Below are positions 1 through 7,342 of a stretch of 34,649 nucleotides of DNA, in pieces. Each line of letters begins with the position of its first letter. The stretch's first letter is position 1. The translations under genes were made by a program, and so were the position numbers. Origin of the DNA: Marinoscillum sp. (lineage in GTDB: Bacteria; Bacteroidota; Bacteroidia; Cytophagales; Cyclobacteriaceae); contig JAMWZA010000045.1 in the NCBI GenBank assembly GCA_024305105.1, forward strand, positions 1 through 34,649. Reading direction: 5' to 3'. The notes under the pieces were generated by a model. That model made no database searches and was not told where the DNA came from. It was given only the letters and a program-made list of their open reading frames with translations.

Positions 1-168
1 GAAAACATGACTCGAGTCACCACGGAAGGAACTCAAGTCACCTAAAAGAGAACTCAAGTCGGTAAAAAGATGACCCGAGTCGGCAAATAGGTGACTCAAG
101 TAGGTAAAATGGTAACTGCAGTCACCAAATAGATGACACGAGTCAGTAAAATGGTAACTCGAGTTCCC
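1..168. repeat. Degenerate 21-bp tandem repeat, eight units
   Basis: Eight consecutive units of exactly 21 bp run from the left edge (1-21, 22-42, 43-63, 64-84, 85-105, 106-126, 127-147, 148-168). The consensus is near AAAATGGTGACTCGAGTCACC with a partly palindromic ACTCGAGT core. Read on the plus strand in phase, the unit encodes a heptapeptide close to KMVTRVG, but units 3, 5 and 7 have TAA or TAG at or next to the first codon. That frame continues from 169 for 24 codons to a TGA at 238-240. The minus strand is open through all eight units but has no ATG before a stop near 230. The array may continue beyond position 1. It is either a decayed repeat-protein gene or a non-coding minisatellite. 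Confidence 0.8.
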
Positions 169-448
169 TCTGAAGTGGGGAGGTACTTCCGAAGTTACGT
201 TAACAGGTTTTACCTTAATTCTGATATTGGTTTACAATGATCTTTTTACAATTGCTTAAAAAAGAGACGCCTTGTTGTTTGTGGTCGATTTTTGTCTTTC
301 CACTTGAAATAGTAACAGATTAGCTGGATCAAGCTGCCTAATTTTTTTCAAAATCATCTCAATGCCTGAAGCAGCCAACTACATGAAGTTCTTTCAACAC
401 TATACCTAAGTAAAGAAACATGCTTGCTTCTACCATTAACTTCTAAAC
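169..448. other. Gene-less spacer
   Basis: No convincing gene, RNA or strong terminator is visible here. The first 72 bases extend the plus-strand heptapeptide frame of the repeat to a TGA at 238-240. The remainder is AT-rich and lies just beyond the 3' end of the cystathionine gamma-synthase-like gene. Confidence 0.5.
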
Positions 449-1639
449 TTAAATCTTTAAAAGCGCCTGATCAAAATCAGCAATAATGTCTTCAATGTTT
501 TCTATCCCTACTGCGCAGCGAATCAAGGTTTCGGGTATCCCCAACTGCTTTCGCTCTTCTTCCGTGGCTTCCACATGACTTGTTACTTTGGGCGGACCTA
601 TTAAGGTACTCACTGATCCCAAACTTGCTGCTAAGTGAGCCAGTTCCAGGTTATTCAGAAACACTTTCACGCTCTCGAAATCTCCTTTAACAGAAAATGC
701 CAATACGCCTCCGAATCCTGTCATTTGCTCCGATGCAATTTGGTATCCGGGGTGTGATTTCAGCCCAGGATAAAAAACCTTTTCAATTTTAGCATGCTGT
801 TCTAAATGCGTTGCCAGTGTCATGGCATTTTCATTTTGGCGCAAAACCCTTAACTCGAGCGTTTGCACACCTCGCAACAACATGTAGGCAGTATTGGCAT
901 GCAAGCTGGCACCGTTAATTTCACGGTAATGAAAAATTTGCTGAATTAATTCTTTACTACCACAAGCTACTCCGCCCATCGCATCGGAGTGACCTCCCAG
1001 GTATTTTGTAGCACTGTGCAAAACAATATCAGCGCCAAGTGCCAATGGGCTTTGGTTTATTGGAGTGGCGAATGTATTGTCCACCACAACCAGCGCCCCT
1101 ACTTCATGTGCCGCCTTAATAAGACGTTTTAAATCCAGAATTTTTAAGGTAGGGTTTGTAGGTGTTTCCAAGTATAGCATTTTACAGCCTTTTTTCACTT
1201 CGGCTTCTATTTCTTCGTGATTTGTCGTATCACAAAGGCTTACCTCAACTCCATTTTTTGGAAGAAATTCTAAAAACACAATACTCGTACCCCCATAGGT
1301 ATCTTTGACCGACACAACCCTATCCCCCTGGGATAAAAAAGTGGACAAGGTATTGCTTATTGCAGCCATTCCTGTTGAAAAGCTAGTAGCTGCTTCGGCA
1401 TTTTCGAGAATCCTTACCTTCTCTTCAAATACGGCTACCGTTGGGTTGGTGTTTCTACTATAAATATGTCCCTCTTTCTTTCCGACCGCCACATCAAACC
1501 AGTCATCCACATGGTCATATCCAAATGTGACACTATTTACGACAGGCACCTGGGTGGCTCCTTGATAAAACAATTCGCTTTGTCCTCCCCAAACCGCTTT
1601 TGTCCCTTGTTTCTTCTGATCTATTTTGTTGCTTTTCAT
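449..1639 (-). CDS. Cystathionine gamma-synthase/lyase family PLP enzyme
   Basis: A 396-residue cytosolic PLP enzyme of the Cys/Met metabolism family (MetB/MetC/methionine gamma-lyase fold). Visible family marks are YSRNTNPT at 60-67, STGMAAI near 88-94, ETPTNPTL at 158-165, the cofactor-contacting aspartate D187 in VVDNTF, and the Schiff-base lysine K212 in HSATKYLGGHSD. Length is normal for the family. The start overlaps the stop of the upstream M20 hydrolase by 4 bp, so the two are probably translationally coupled. Family members do gamma-replacement (cystathionine synthesis) or gamma/beta-elimination (thiol release), and sequence alone does not separate these. The hydrolase and carrier context favours catabolism of a sulfur amino acid or its N-acyl derivative (inference). 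Confidence 0.93.
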   Translation of the reverse strand: MKSNKIDQKKQGTKAVWGGQSELFYQGATQVPVVNSVTFGYDHVDDWFDVAVGKKEGHIYSRNTNPTVAVFEEKVRILENAEAATSFSTGMAAISNTLSTFLSQGDRVVSVKDTYGGTSIVFLEFLPKNGVEVSLCDTTNHEEIEAEVKKGCKMLYLETPTNPTLKILDLKRLIKAAHEVGALVVVDNTFATPINQSPLALGADIVLHSATKYLGGHSDAMGGVACGSKELIQQIFHYREINGASLHANTAYMLLRGVQTLELRVLRQNENAMTLATHLEQHAKIEKVFYPGLKSHPGYQIASEQMTGFGGVLAFSVKGDFESVKVFLNNLELAHLAASLGSVSTLIGPPKVTSHVEATEEERKQLGIPETLIRCAVGIENIEDIIADFDQALLKI

Positions 1640-2769
1640 TTTAATATTTTTTCAATTATTCCTTTAAACATGGTCATCCCCGTTTCTATGATGTCATCCG
1701 GGAAGTCATAGTTGGCTTGATGAAGGGCCGGGGATTCCATACCGGCTCCAATGCCAAACATGGCTGCTTTATATTTTTCAGAAAACCAACCAAAATCTTC
1801 ACCAAATTTATAAGGTGTGCTTTTGTTGATGATCTCATATTGTCCTGCTTTTGCTGCCTCCGTAATAACTTCCGTACAGAACGGGTCATTAACAACGGCA
1901 GGAAAAAAATCAAACCATTCTGCTGTGTAGGGCAAATTGTATTTTGGGCAAACTTCTAATAGAATACGGTCAATGTCTTGCTTTAACCTTTCCATTTTTT
2001 CTACACTTCTGGTTCTTAAGGTGTAATGTAGCTCACCAAATCCGGCAGAAATACCATAAGATTTTAAACCCATGGTGGAATAAATGGGTACACATAACCT
2101 AAAATCTTCATTTGACACATCATTAGTATTTAATTCATCAAATTTCTGAATCAGCTCAGCAATGCACAATGCCGGATTCACACCTTGTTCGGGTTCAGCA
2201 GAATGCGACTCCTTACCTTTTAGTTCGATAGCAACACTCTGCACGGTTGACGAAAAATTACCATTAAGAGTGATAATGGAATGAAGCGGCTGGCGGGGAA
2301 TATTGTGCAATGCAAATAGATAATCTGGGTTCAATTCACTAAACCGATCATCGGTTAAAACACCTTGCGCACCAGTACCCGTTTCTTCAGCAGGTTGAAA
2401 TAGTAAAACCACCCTTCCATGCTTAAAATCCTGCTCCTTTAACCAAAAAACCAGTCCGGCCACAATAGCCATATGACCATCGTGTCCACACTTGTGGGAT
2501 ATGCCCTTGTTGAGCGAACGGTGCTCAAAAGTATTTGCTTCTTCAATGGGAAGCGCATCCAGTTCGCAGCGAATGAAGATATTCGGACCGCTGCTCGAAA
2601 ATTCATGAACAACCGCTATGCCATTCCCTGCAATATGCTCAATGATCCGAGCATCGTGAATTCCTTCAATGAATTGCTTAATCCGTGCGGCTGTCTCTTT
2701 CTCTTGACCAGATAGCTCTGGGTATTTGTGAAGTTCTTTTCTGAGTGATTTTAGTCTTTCGAGCGTCAT
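1636..2769 (-). CDS. M20 family amidohydrolase / N-acyl-amino-acid hydrolase
   Basis: A 377-residue metallohydrolase of peptidase family M20 (amidohydrolase/IAA-amino-acid hydrolase branch), a cytosolic di-metal enzyme that cleaves N-acyl or peptide bonds. Motifs seen are RKELHKYPELSG near 10-21, RCELDALPIEE near 67-77, HKCGHDGHMA at 92-101 (C94, H96 and H99 match the usual metal-ligand motif), and FQPAEETGTGA at 124-134 with the catalytic/metal glutamate pair E128-E129. There is no signal peptide. The stop overlaps the start of the cystathionine gamma-synthase-like gene by 4 bp, which indicates an operon. Upstream, a 634-bp spacer carrying two repeat elements separates it from the YfcC-like carrier on the same strand, which may once have been co-transcribed. 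Substrate is not predictable; N-acyl amino acids are the usual class. Confidence 0.92.
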   Translation of the reverse strand: MTLERLKSLRKELHKYPELSGQEKETAARIKQFIEGIHDARIIEHIAGNGIAVVHEFSSSGPNIFIRCELDALPIEEANTFEHRSLNKGISHKCGHDGHMAIVAGLVFWLKEQDFKHGRVVLLFQPAEETGTGAQGVLTDDRFSELNPDYLFALHNIPRQPLHSIITLNGNFSSTVQSVAIELKGKESHSAEPEQGVNPALCIAELIQKFDELNTNDVSNEDFRLCVPIYSTMGLKSYGISAGFGELHYTLRTRSVEKMERLKQDIDRILLEVCPKYNLPYTAEWFDFFPAVVNDPFCTEVITEAAKAGQYEIINKSTPYKFGEDFGWFSEKYKAAMFGIGAGMESPALHQANYDFPDDIIETGMTMFKGIIEKILK

Positions 2770-2783
2770 GCATTTTTTTATAC

Positions 2784-2994
2784 CCTATAAATCCAATGTC
2801 GCTTAGTTAAGCCTTTAAATAGTGTCTTCGCGACCCGGTCTCCGCGACCCGGTCATTTCGACATAGGAGAAATCTTCCTCTCAATAATAAGAAGGTTTCT
2901 TTGATAAGGAAGATCCCTCTTGTCGAGCACCTCTAGTCGAGCACCTCAATACTTCGGGATGACATGCTTAACTAAACGACATTGCCTATAAATC
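2784..2994. mobile_element. MITE-like element with 19-bp TIRs and 10-bp target duplication
   Basis: The 191-bp body at 2794-2984 is bounded by inverted repeats: CAATGTCGCTTAGTTAAGC on the left (2794-2812) and its near-perfect reverse complement on the right (2966-2984, one mismatch). Immediately outside lies the identical decamer CCTATAAATC on both sides (2784-2793 and 2985-2994), the signature of a target-site duplication. The interior has no ORF. It has nested inverted halves (GTCATTTCGAC against GGGATGACA, GAAATCTTCCT against AAGGAAGATCCC) and two short tandem duplications (GCGACCCGGTC twice, GTCGAGCACCTC twice). This fits a non-autonomous element mobilised by a transposase encoded elsewhere. 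The 10-bp duplication would suit an IS4-group transposase, but that is inference. Confidence 0.8.
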
Positions 2995-3123
2995 TAAGAA
3001 AATTTGATGAGCAGGCTTCAGTTATTGAATTTTCAAGATGTTTAATTGCTTTTATCTCAGTTGTCAATTCTATCCTCGGCATCAGTGATTATTCAAGTGT
3101 GTTCGATTGTTAGTAATGCCTCG

Positions 3124-3304
3124 GCACGTTTCGTTTCTTCCCCTCTGAACCCCTGCGCCAAACCTCACTAGAAGTTAAATATAATCCAAGTTCGCCAGAT
3201 GCCATGAAAGCATCCCTAACCTTCGTTTGAGGGAATGAAGTTGATGATTTGCTGCCATTGGACCTTTATGAGTATTAACTCTAGCAGCAGTCTTTCAGTC
3301 CACT
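3124..3304. repeat. Left copy of a 180-bp direct repeat flanking the YfcC-like gene
   Basis: This stretch matches 4765-4944 in the same orientation. The central block (3171-3250 against 4813-4893) differs by one substitution and one extra A. The outer parts are more diverged but still align, ending in the shared CTTTCAGTCCACT. Minus-strand frames carry short coding-like runs, but an extra T in one copy and two stops in the other break a shared frame, so it is probably a dispersed non-coding repeat or a decayed gene tail. It lies just downstream of the carrier gene. Confidence 0.8.
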
Positions 3305-3403
3305 GAAAAATTCGGTTCGTCAATTGATTTTTGGTTTTCCAGTCAAAGTAGTTGGTTCAGATCTGGAAGGGTGATGTAACAGCTACGACTGTTAGGGTGT
3401 TGT

Positions 3404-4738
3404 TTAGTTGTATCCAGTATGCACCGCTACTAAAATAGCAATTGCTGCAATTGCCAGCATTAACAGCGTTGGCTTGATGATAAATCTTATCCAAATATTA
3501 TACTTGATGCCACCAAGAGCGATTATGGCCATTAAAGCTCCATTAGTTGGCACGATCACATCCATCATAATAGCGCCATATTGATAAGCCAATACACAAA
3601 CTTGTCTGGATAAGCCAATCAGATCGGCAAGTGGTATTAAAATGGGCATGGTAAGTATCGCTTGTCCAGAGTAGCTTGGAATTGGGAAATGGAGAATAGT
3701 GTGAGATACCATCATTAGTACAGCCGACATGGACGCAGGTACGTTTTTCAACGGGCCAAAAAGCCGATACACAATGGTATCTATCACGAGCCCCTCACTT
3801 AAAATCACCGAAATGCTATTGGCTAGCCCGATTATGATGCAGGCAAAAATCATTTCTTTAAATCCGTCTACATAAACATCAGTGGTCTTATTAATTCCGA
3901 AATTTGCGATGAGCCCGCAAAGAAGACCCAATGCAAAAAAACAGGCTGACATTTCATTAAACCCCCACGACAGTGCTATCAAACCATATGTAACCACCCC
4001 TAATGTGAGGACAAGTAGTGTTAATATTATTTGATTTCTGACTGTTAGCTTTTCGTCTACTAAAGTATCATCCGATTTTTCAACTCTGTGATCTTTTGCA
4101 TACCTCACTATATAGATAGTCCAAACCAGCGCAGCAATACAAAAAATGATTAACCTAAATTCTGAGCCGGAAAGCAGTTCTACTTCTGCCTCTTTCTGTG
4201 CGATTATCACCCCAAAAGGATTGAAAGGACTAAAGGCAGCACCAACAACAGCTGATCCATAACTTGCATAAATAGTGGTAGCCGTGTTATATCCCAGACT
4301 ACTCCCAAATAATAAGAGGATTGGAGTCATGGCGATTATCTCTTCCTGCAAAGCAATCGTGAATCCCGCTGCTAGAAACAAGACGGTGATAATGACCAGG
4401 GCAAGTGACTCCTTGCCTTTGAGTAAGACTATTAGCTGATTTAAGCCTTGATTCAGAGCTCCTGTCTTTTCAATTAAATAGAAACATCCTCCCAGTAAGA
4501 GGATTAGCACAATTAAGTCTGCCCGTCCAGCGATTCCTTTAGGGATTGCAAGAAGTATATCAAAAGCAGAAAGATGAGGTGCTTCGGCAGGCTCATATGA
4601 ATTCGGCACTACAGTTATTCGCTCGGTGGTCGTGTCTAGTTCTCTTTGGTAGTTTCCCTTCGGAACAATGAAAGTAAGTATCCACGCAAAAACAATTACG
4701 GATAGAATTATGACAAATGCATTCGGGAATTTCTTCAT
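3404..4738 (-). CDS. YfcC-like / DcuC-type inner-membrane carrier
   Basis: A 444-residue polytopic inner-membrane protein resembling the YfcC family of the ion-transporter superfamily (C4-dicarboxylate DcuC and arginine/ornithine-type carriers). The N-terminus has a basic start and first helix (MKKFPNAFVIILSVIVFAWIL) followed by a periplasmic GNYQRE segment. A dozen hydrophobic segments follow. The characteristic loop is SPFNPFGVIIAQKEAE near 170, and a second conserved NG-containing loop (PTNGALMAIIALGGI) is near the C-terminus. Substrates in this family are usually amino acids, peptides or dicarboxylates. The following minus-strand hydrolase and PLP enzyme suggest uptake of an N-acyl or sulfur amino acid (inference). 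The gene sits exactly between two copies of a direct repeat. Confidence 0.85.
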   Translation of the reverse strand: MKKFPNAFVIILSVIVFAWILTFIVPKGNYQRELDTTTERITVVPNSYEPAEAPHLSAFDILLAIPKGIAGRADLIVLILLLGGCFYLIEKTGALNQGLNQLIVLLKGKESLALVIITVLFLAAGFTIALQEEIIAMTPILLLFGSSLGYNTATTIYASYGSAVVGAAFSPFNPFGVIIAQKEAEVELLSGSEFRLIIFCIAALVWTIYIVRYAKDHRVEKSDDTLVDEKLTVRNQIILTLLVLTLGVVTYGLIALSWGFNEMSACFFALGLLCGLIANFGINKTTDVYVDGFKEMIFACIIIGLANSISVILSEGLVIDTIVYRLFGPLKNVPASMSAVLMMVSHTILHFPIPSYSGQAILTMPILIPLADLIGLSRQVCVLAYQYGAIMMDVIVPTNGALMAIIALGGIKYNIWIRFIIKPTLLMLAIAAIAILVAVHTGYN

Positions 4739-4764
4739 GTGGCAGTGATGGCTGATAATTTCCT

Positions 4765-4944
4765 GGCAAGTTTCGTTTCATCCTCTCTGAATCCCTGCGC
4801 CAAACCCCACCAGAAGTTAAATATAATCCAAGTTTGCCAGATGCCATGAAAAGCATCCCTAACCTTCGTTTGAGGGAATGAAGTTGATGATTTCCTCCCA
4901 GAGAGGCTTGGTGAGTCTAAACTCTAGGTGTCTTTCAGTCCACT
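4765..4944. repeat. Right copy of the 180-bp direct repeat flanking the YfcC-like gene
   Basis: Same orientation as 3124-3304, starting 27 bp upstream of the carrier's start codon. On the minus strand one frame reads without a stop for about 50 codons towards the carrier (with a stretch FHGIWQTWIIFNFWWGLAQG), but the other copy has TAG TGA in that frame. No start codon or conserved frame supports a gene. Because it occupies the carrier's upstream region, it may supply or replace part of the promoter. Confidence 0.8.
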
Positions 4945-4966
4945 AAAATAGTCAGGAGCAAATTTT

Positions 4967-5335
4967 TCATTCACCTTCTGCTGATTTAGAAGTTATTACT
5001 AAAACTCCCCGTTTTCCTGCGTTTCCGAAAATTCGAATTGCAGGTTCTTTCTTGAGGAGTTCAATTTCTTGGATCTTATCTCTTGTTAAGTTGATTTCTG
5101 GAAGGTTTATCTTTCTTGGTTTAGTATATTCAACACCATCAACTACCAAGATTGGTTTTGAGGAGATAAGACCTTCTTGTGATAATTTATTTATTTGATT
5201 AATCAAGAAATCCTTGTTGTCTCCAGCAAGCTGATATTTATTAATCGAGCATGCGGAAAGCAACGTCATTAAGGTAATTACGGTAATAGCTTTCATTGAT
5301 GAAGTTTTGAGTGTTTTCTGCTTACGTTTGAGCAT
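4967..5335 (-). CDS. Small lipoprotein with TonB-receptor plug-like domain
   Basis: 122 residues. The N-terminus carries a basic region, a hydrophobic stretch and a lipobox (LLSAC), so it should be a lipoprotein; an internal ATG at 5296 would give a more standard 16-residue signal (MKAITVITLMTLLSAC). The C-terminal half resembles the plug segment of TonB-dependent receptors: PILVVDGVEY, then DKIQEIELLKKEPAIRIFGNAGKRGVLVITSK, where receptors have the pattern VDGV...I..IEVLK...A...YG..G..GVI.ITTK. No barrel follows, so it is not itself a receptor. Such stand-alone plug-like lipoproteins are found in Bacteroidota, with unknown role. It starts 3 bp after the stop of the 231-residue gene, so the two probably form an operon. 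Confidence 0.72.
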   Translation of the reverse strand: MLKRKQKTLKTSSMKAITVITLMTLLSACSINKYQLAGDNKDFLINQINKLSQEGLISSKPILVVDGVEYTKPRKINLPEINLTRDKIQEIELLKKEPAIRIFGNAGKRGVLVITSKSAEGE

Positions 5336-5338
5336 CTG

Positions 5339-6034
5339 TTAGCCTTCGTTACCTTGATCTTTCTTCTGTCTTTCAAGTTGTTGATTGAATTTTTTATCAA
5401 ATTCTGAAAGCTCATTACAATATGTCTTGTAAGCTTCAAAGTAAGGGTTATCCATCTGGATGGCTCGTATCAATAATTTAGGATTTCTGGATTGATCCAT
5501 TTGACTTGCCGTTAACAGCATATATATCGCTGAATTATGATTTATCATCTTCTTGTCCGTTTCTTGATGTTTAAGTGTTGAAGAGAAAAATACCTTTTCA
5601 ACTATCGGCATAAGGACGTTAATATTTGTTGAGAATCCATCAATTGTTGGTTGAGATCCGTACCTTAAATGTTGGAATAAAGCACCTCTTTTATCATCAA
5701 AGGCAGAAGCAAATTGTCTTATGTCTACCTCATTAAAAACTTCATCATAATTGGCCGCCTGCGTCCTTAATTTTTCAATGTTATGCCCATAGATAGAACT
5801 GTAATGTGACAAAGCGTCCTCTCTTTGCTCTTTGAACGACAAATAAAGTTTTAATAATTTCTCTACCAATTCAACCATTCTGGCAAAAGTTGAAGGAACG
5901 AATGTTAATGGTTCCATTAAGTGAGCAAGTTTGATAGAGATATAATCAGCGAAAACATGATGTTTCAGTCCCATCGCAAACATGAACCAGTTGTGCTCCT
6001 TTCGTTCAGATGTATTTTTCTTCTTAATAACCAT
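5339..6034 (-). CDS. Hypothetical protein, mostly helical, HEPN-like at best
   Basis: 231 residues, not recognised. It is predicted cytosolic (no signal peptide or membrane segment) and rich in long amphipathic helices. Segments such as KLLKLYLSFKEQREDA, HNIEKLRTQAANYDEVF and FQHLRYGSQ faintly recall HEPN-type helical proteins (residues around 55-125), but the RxxxxH signature is not clear and this is weak. The C-terminal 70 residues are highly charged (ELSEFDKKFNQQLERQKKDQ), possibly a coiled coil. It is followed after 3 bp by the plug-domain lipoprotein gene, so the two are probably co-transcribed. AT content is higher than in the enzymes nearby, in keeping with accessory DNA. Confidence 0.6.
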   Translation of the reverse strand: MVIKKKNTSERKEHNWFMFAMGLKHHVFADYISIKLAHLMEPLTFVPSTFARMVELVEKLLKLYLSFKEQREDALSHYSSIYGHNIEKLRTQAANYDEVFNEVDIRQFASAFDDKRGALFQHLRYGSQPTIDGFSTNINVLMPIVEKVFFSSTLKHQETDKKMINHNSAIYMLLTASQMDQSRNPKLLIRAIQMDNPYFEAYKTYCNELSEFDKKFNQQLERQKKDQGNEG

Positions 6035-6129
6035 GGAGATGTAAGGATGACGCTTAGCTAAGCACTATCTACTTTGCCCTTCAAATATCTTAAATTTATC
6101 TTTTCCAAATTCCCTTTGCAATTAACTAA

Positions 6130-6187
6130 CTAAGCCGATTGGGCTTAGCACCTGTTACGAGCTTTACCTATAAGTCGATTGGCTTAA
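6130..6187. terminator. Two small hairpins between the DUF2971 gene and the 231-aa gene
   Basis: CTAAGCC (6130-6136) and GGCTTAG (6142-6148) form a 7-bp stem with a 5-nt loop. A related, weaker version (TAAGTC...GGCTTA) follows at 6171-6186. The pair lies downstream of the DUF2971 gene and upstream of the next minus-strand gene. A terminator role is plausible, but no long T-tract follows, so a duplicated regulatory site is equally possible. Confidence 0.3.
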
Positions 6188-6283
6188 TTTGATCCTCGTT
6201 TTCTCCAAATTGTTAGAAGTTAAAAACTGCTGCATTTCCTTTATGGAAATTTCGGATTTAGGACCTAATACTACTTCAGTTAT

Positions 6284-6997
6284 TTAGTTGGAGTCAAAAT
6301 TTTCCCCGAAATCATAACTAAAATAAGTCAATATTCTATTCGATTGAGGTCTGAAATTAAGCCCTGAAAGTTGGTCTAAAGGTTCTTCATAAGGTATTTC
6401 ATCAAATATTGGTGTATGCATTATTCTCCATTCTCTTTCTTCTTTAAAGCTTGGATTCTTGAACACTAATGCCATATTGTTAAGAGATGAAGAGAACTCT
6501 AATATTGAATCAACATCATCTGATTTCTTAAAATCTTGCTTAAAACTCTCGCACAATTTACTTATTCGATTCTTCTGTCCAGGTATGCTATATTTTACTT
6601 TGTAAATACCTAATGTGTTAATGGCGTAAACATTTGGAGCAGGTATTATATTCTGGATTCTTAAATTCTTAGTATTGAAACCAATAGATATACCATGTCC
6701 ATCTTGGGAATATGCTCTCCACTGACTGAGCAAATCTTTTTTTTCAGAAAGACAAAAAATATAAGGAGGATGATTATTCATATAATAGGTGTCAATTACC
6801 TTATTTATGAATTTACCATATTTGCCGTGAGAAAAATAGTCTTTGATTTGATCGAAATATTTTTCAATCCACACATTTTCAGAAGAGTCATTCATCTGGC
6901 TACTGTTCGACAACCAGATAGATTTCGAATTGATGATATGAAAAAAGCTATCAATCGAGCAATAGTGATAAAGTGTATTGGGGAGATTTAGGCTCAT
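6284..6997 (-). CDS. DUF2971 domain protein
   Basis: 237 residues from the ATG at 6997, starting MSLNLPNTLYHYCS, a typical DUF2971 opening. An upstream in-frame ATG at 7039 would add 14 residues (MCTCTQPDCYLQFP) that look unlike the family and overlap a perfect palindrome, so the inner start is preferred. Family marks are LYHYCS, SIWLSNSSQMNDSSE (the N/D/E cluster), FCLSEKKDLLSQWRAYSQDGHGISIGF, and near the C-terminus FKEEREWRIMH. DUF2971 proteins are found scattered in accessory DNA, often near defence or toxin genes. Their biochemical role is not settled. Cytosolic, no membrane segment. It stands alone between intergenic stretches of 249 bp (downstream) and about 226 bp (upstream). Confidence 0.82.
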   Translation of the reverse strand: MSLNLPNTLYHYCSIDSFFHIINSKSIWLSNSSQMNDSSENVWIEKYFDQIKDYFSHGKYGKFINKVIDTYYMNNHPPYIFCLSEKKDLLSQWRAYSQDGHGISIGFNTKNLRIQNIIPAPNVYAINTLGIYKVKYSIPGQKNRISKLCESFKQDFKKSDDVDSILEFSSSLNNMALVFKNPSFKEEREWRIMHTPIFDEIPYEEPLDQLSGLNFRPQSNRILTYFSYDFGENFDSN

Positions 6998-7024
6998 TGG
7001 AAATTGTAGATAACAATCAGGTTG

Positions 7025-7038
7025 TGTGCACGTGCACA
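7025..7038. promoter_or_regulatory. Perfect 14-bp palindrome upstream of the DUF2971 gene
   Basis: TGTGCACGTGCACA is its own reverse complement and lies 28 bp upstream of the preferred DUF2971 start codon (it overlaps the alternative ATG at 7037-7039). It could be an operator. No regulator is encoded next to it. Confidence 0.35.
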
Positions 7039-7223
7039 TAACCTACTTAGACTATTTTAAGGTTATATTCTAATTAAGTGATTGATAATTAATAACAAAA
7101 CCAATTAGAGCCGTTTACCGGCAGCACTTACAACCACTATCCATTTCTAAAATAGCACTTTCCGAACCGCCACACAAATAAGACCGTCCCCTGACATGAA
7201 AACACCTCTCTTGGTAATTGTTA

Positions 7224-7332
7224 TCACTCCTTATAAACCACCCCTTCTTTCATCACGAAGCTTACTTTACCCATGTCATCAATCTGCTCCAGGGGGTTGC
7301 CATCCACGGCAATGATATTCGCAATAATCCTT
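7224..7332 (-). pseudogene. Remnant of the 3' end of a second amidohydrolase copy
   Basis: About 109 bp closely matches the 3' end of the intact amidohydrolase at 8043 onward. Translated on the minus strand it reads NIIAVDGNPLEQIDDMGK followed by a KEGVVYKE ending and TGA, against DIIAVDGNPLEQIDDMGK and KEGVVYRE in the intact gene. Roughly one base in ten differs. The match fades before the vapC pseudogene's stop (7343), and no upstream part of the amidohydrolase remains here. It is therefore a truncated paralog, left after a tandem duplication was overwritten by the toxin-antitoxin module, or carried in with it. Confidence 0.82.
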
Positions 7333-7342
7333 GCGGCTCAAT

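Noticed and set aside
2820-2965. A CRISPR-like or small RNA reading of the duplicated short motifs
   Set aside because: The copies are only two each and lie inside an element with inverted ends and a target duplication, which explains them better.
4593-4856. An 87-codon minus-strand ORF over the carrier start and the repeat
   Set aside because: It overlaps the well-supported carrier N-terminus in another frame, and its repeat part is not conserved as a frame in the other copy.
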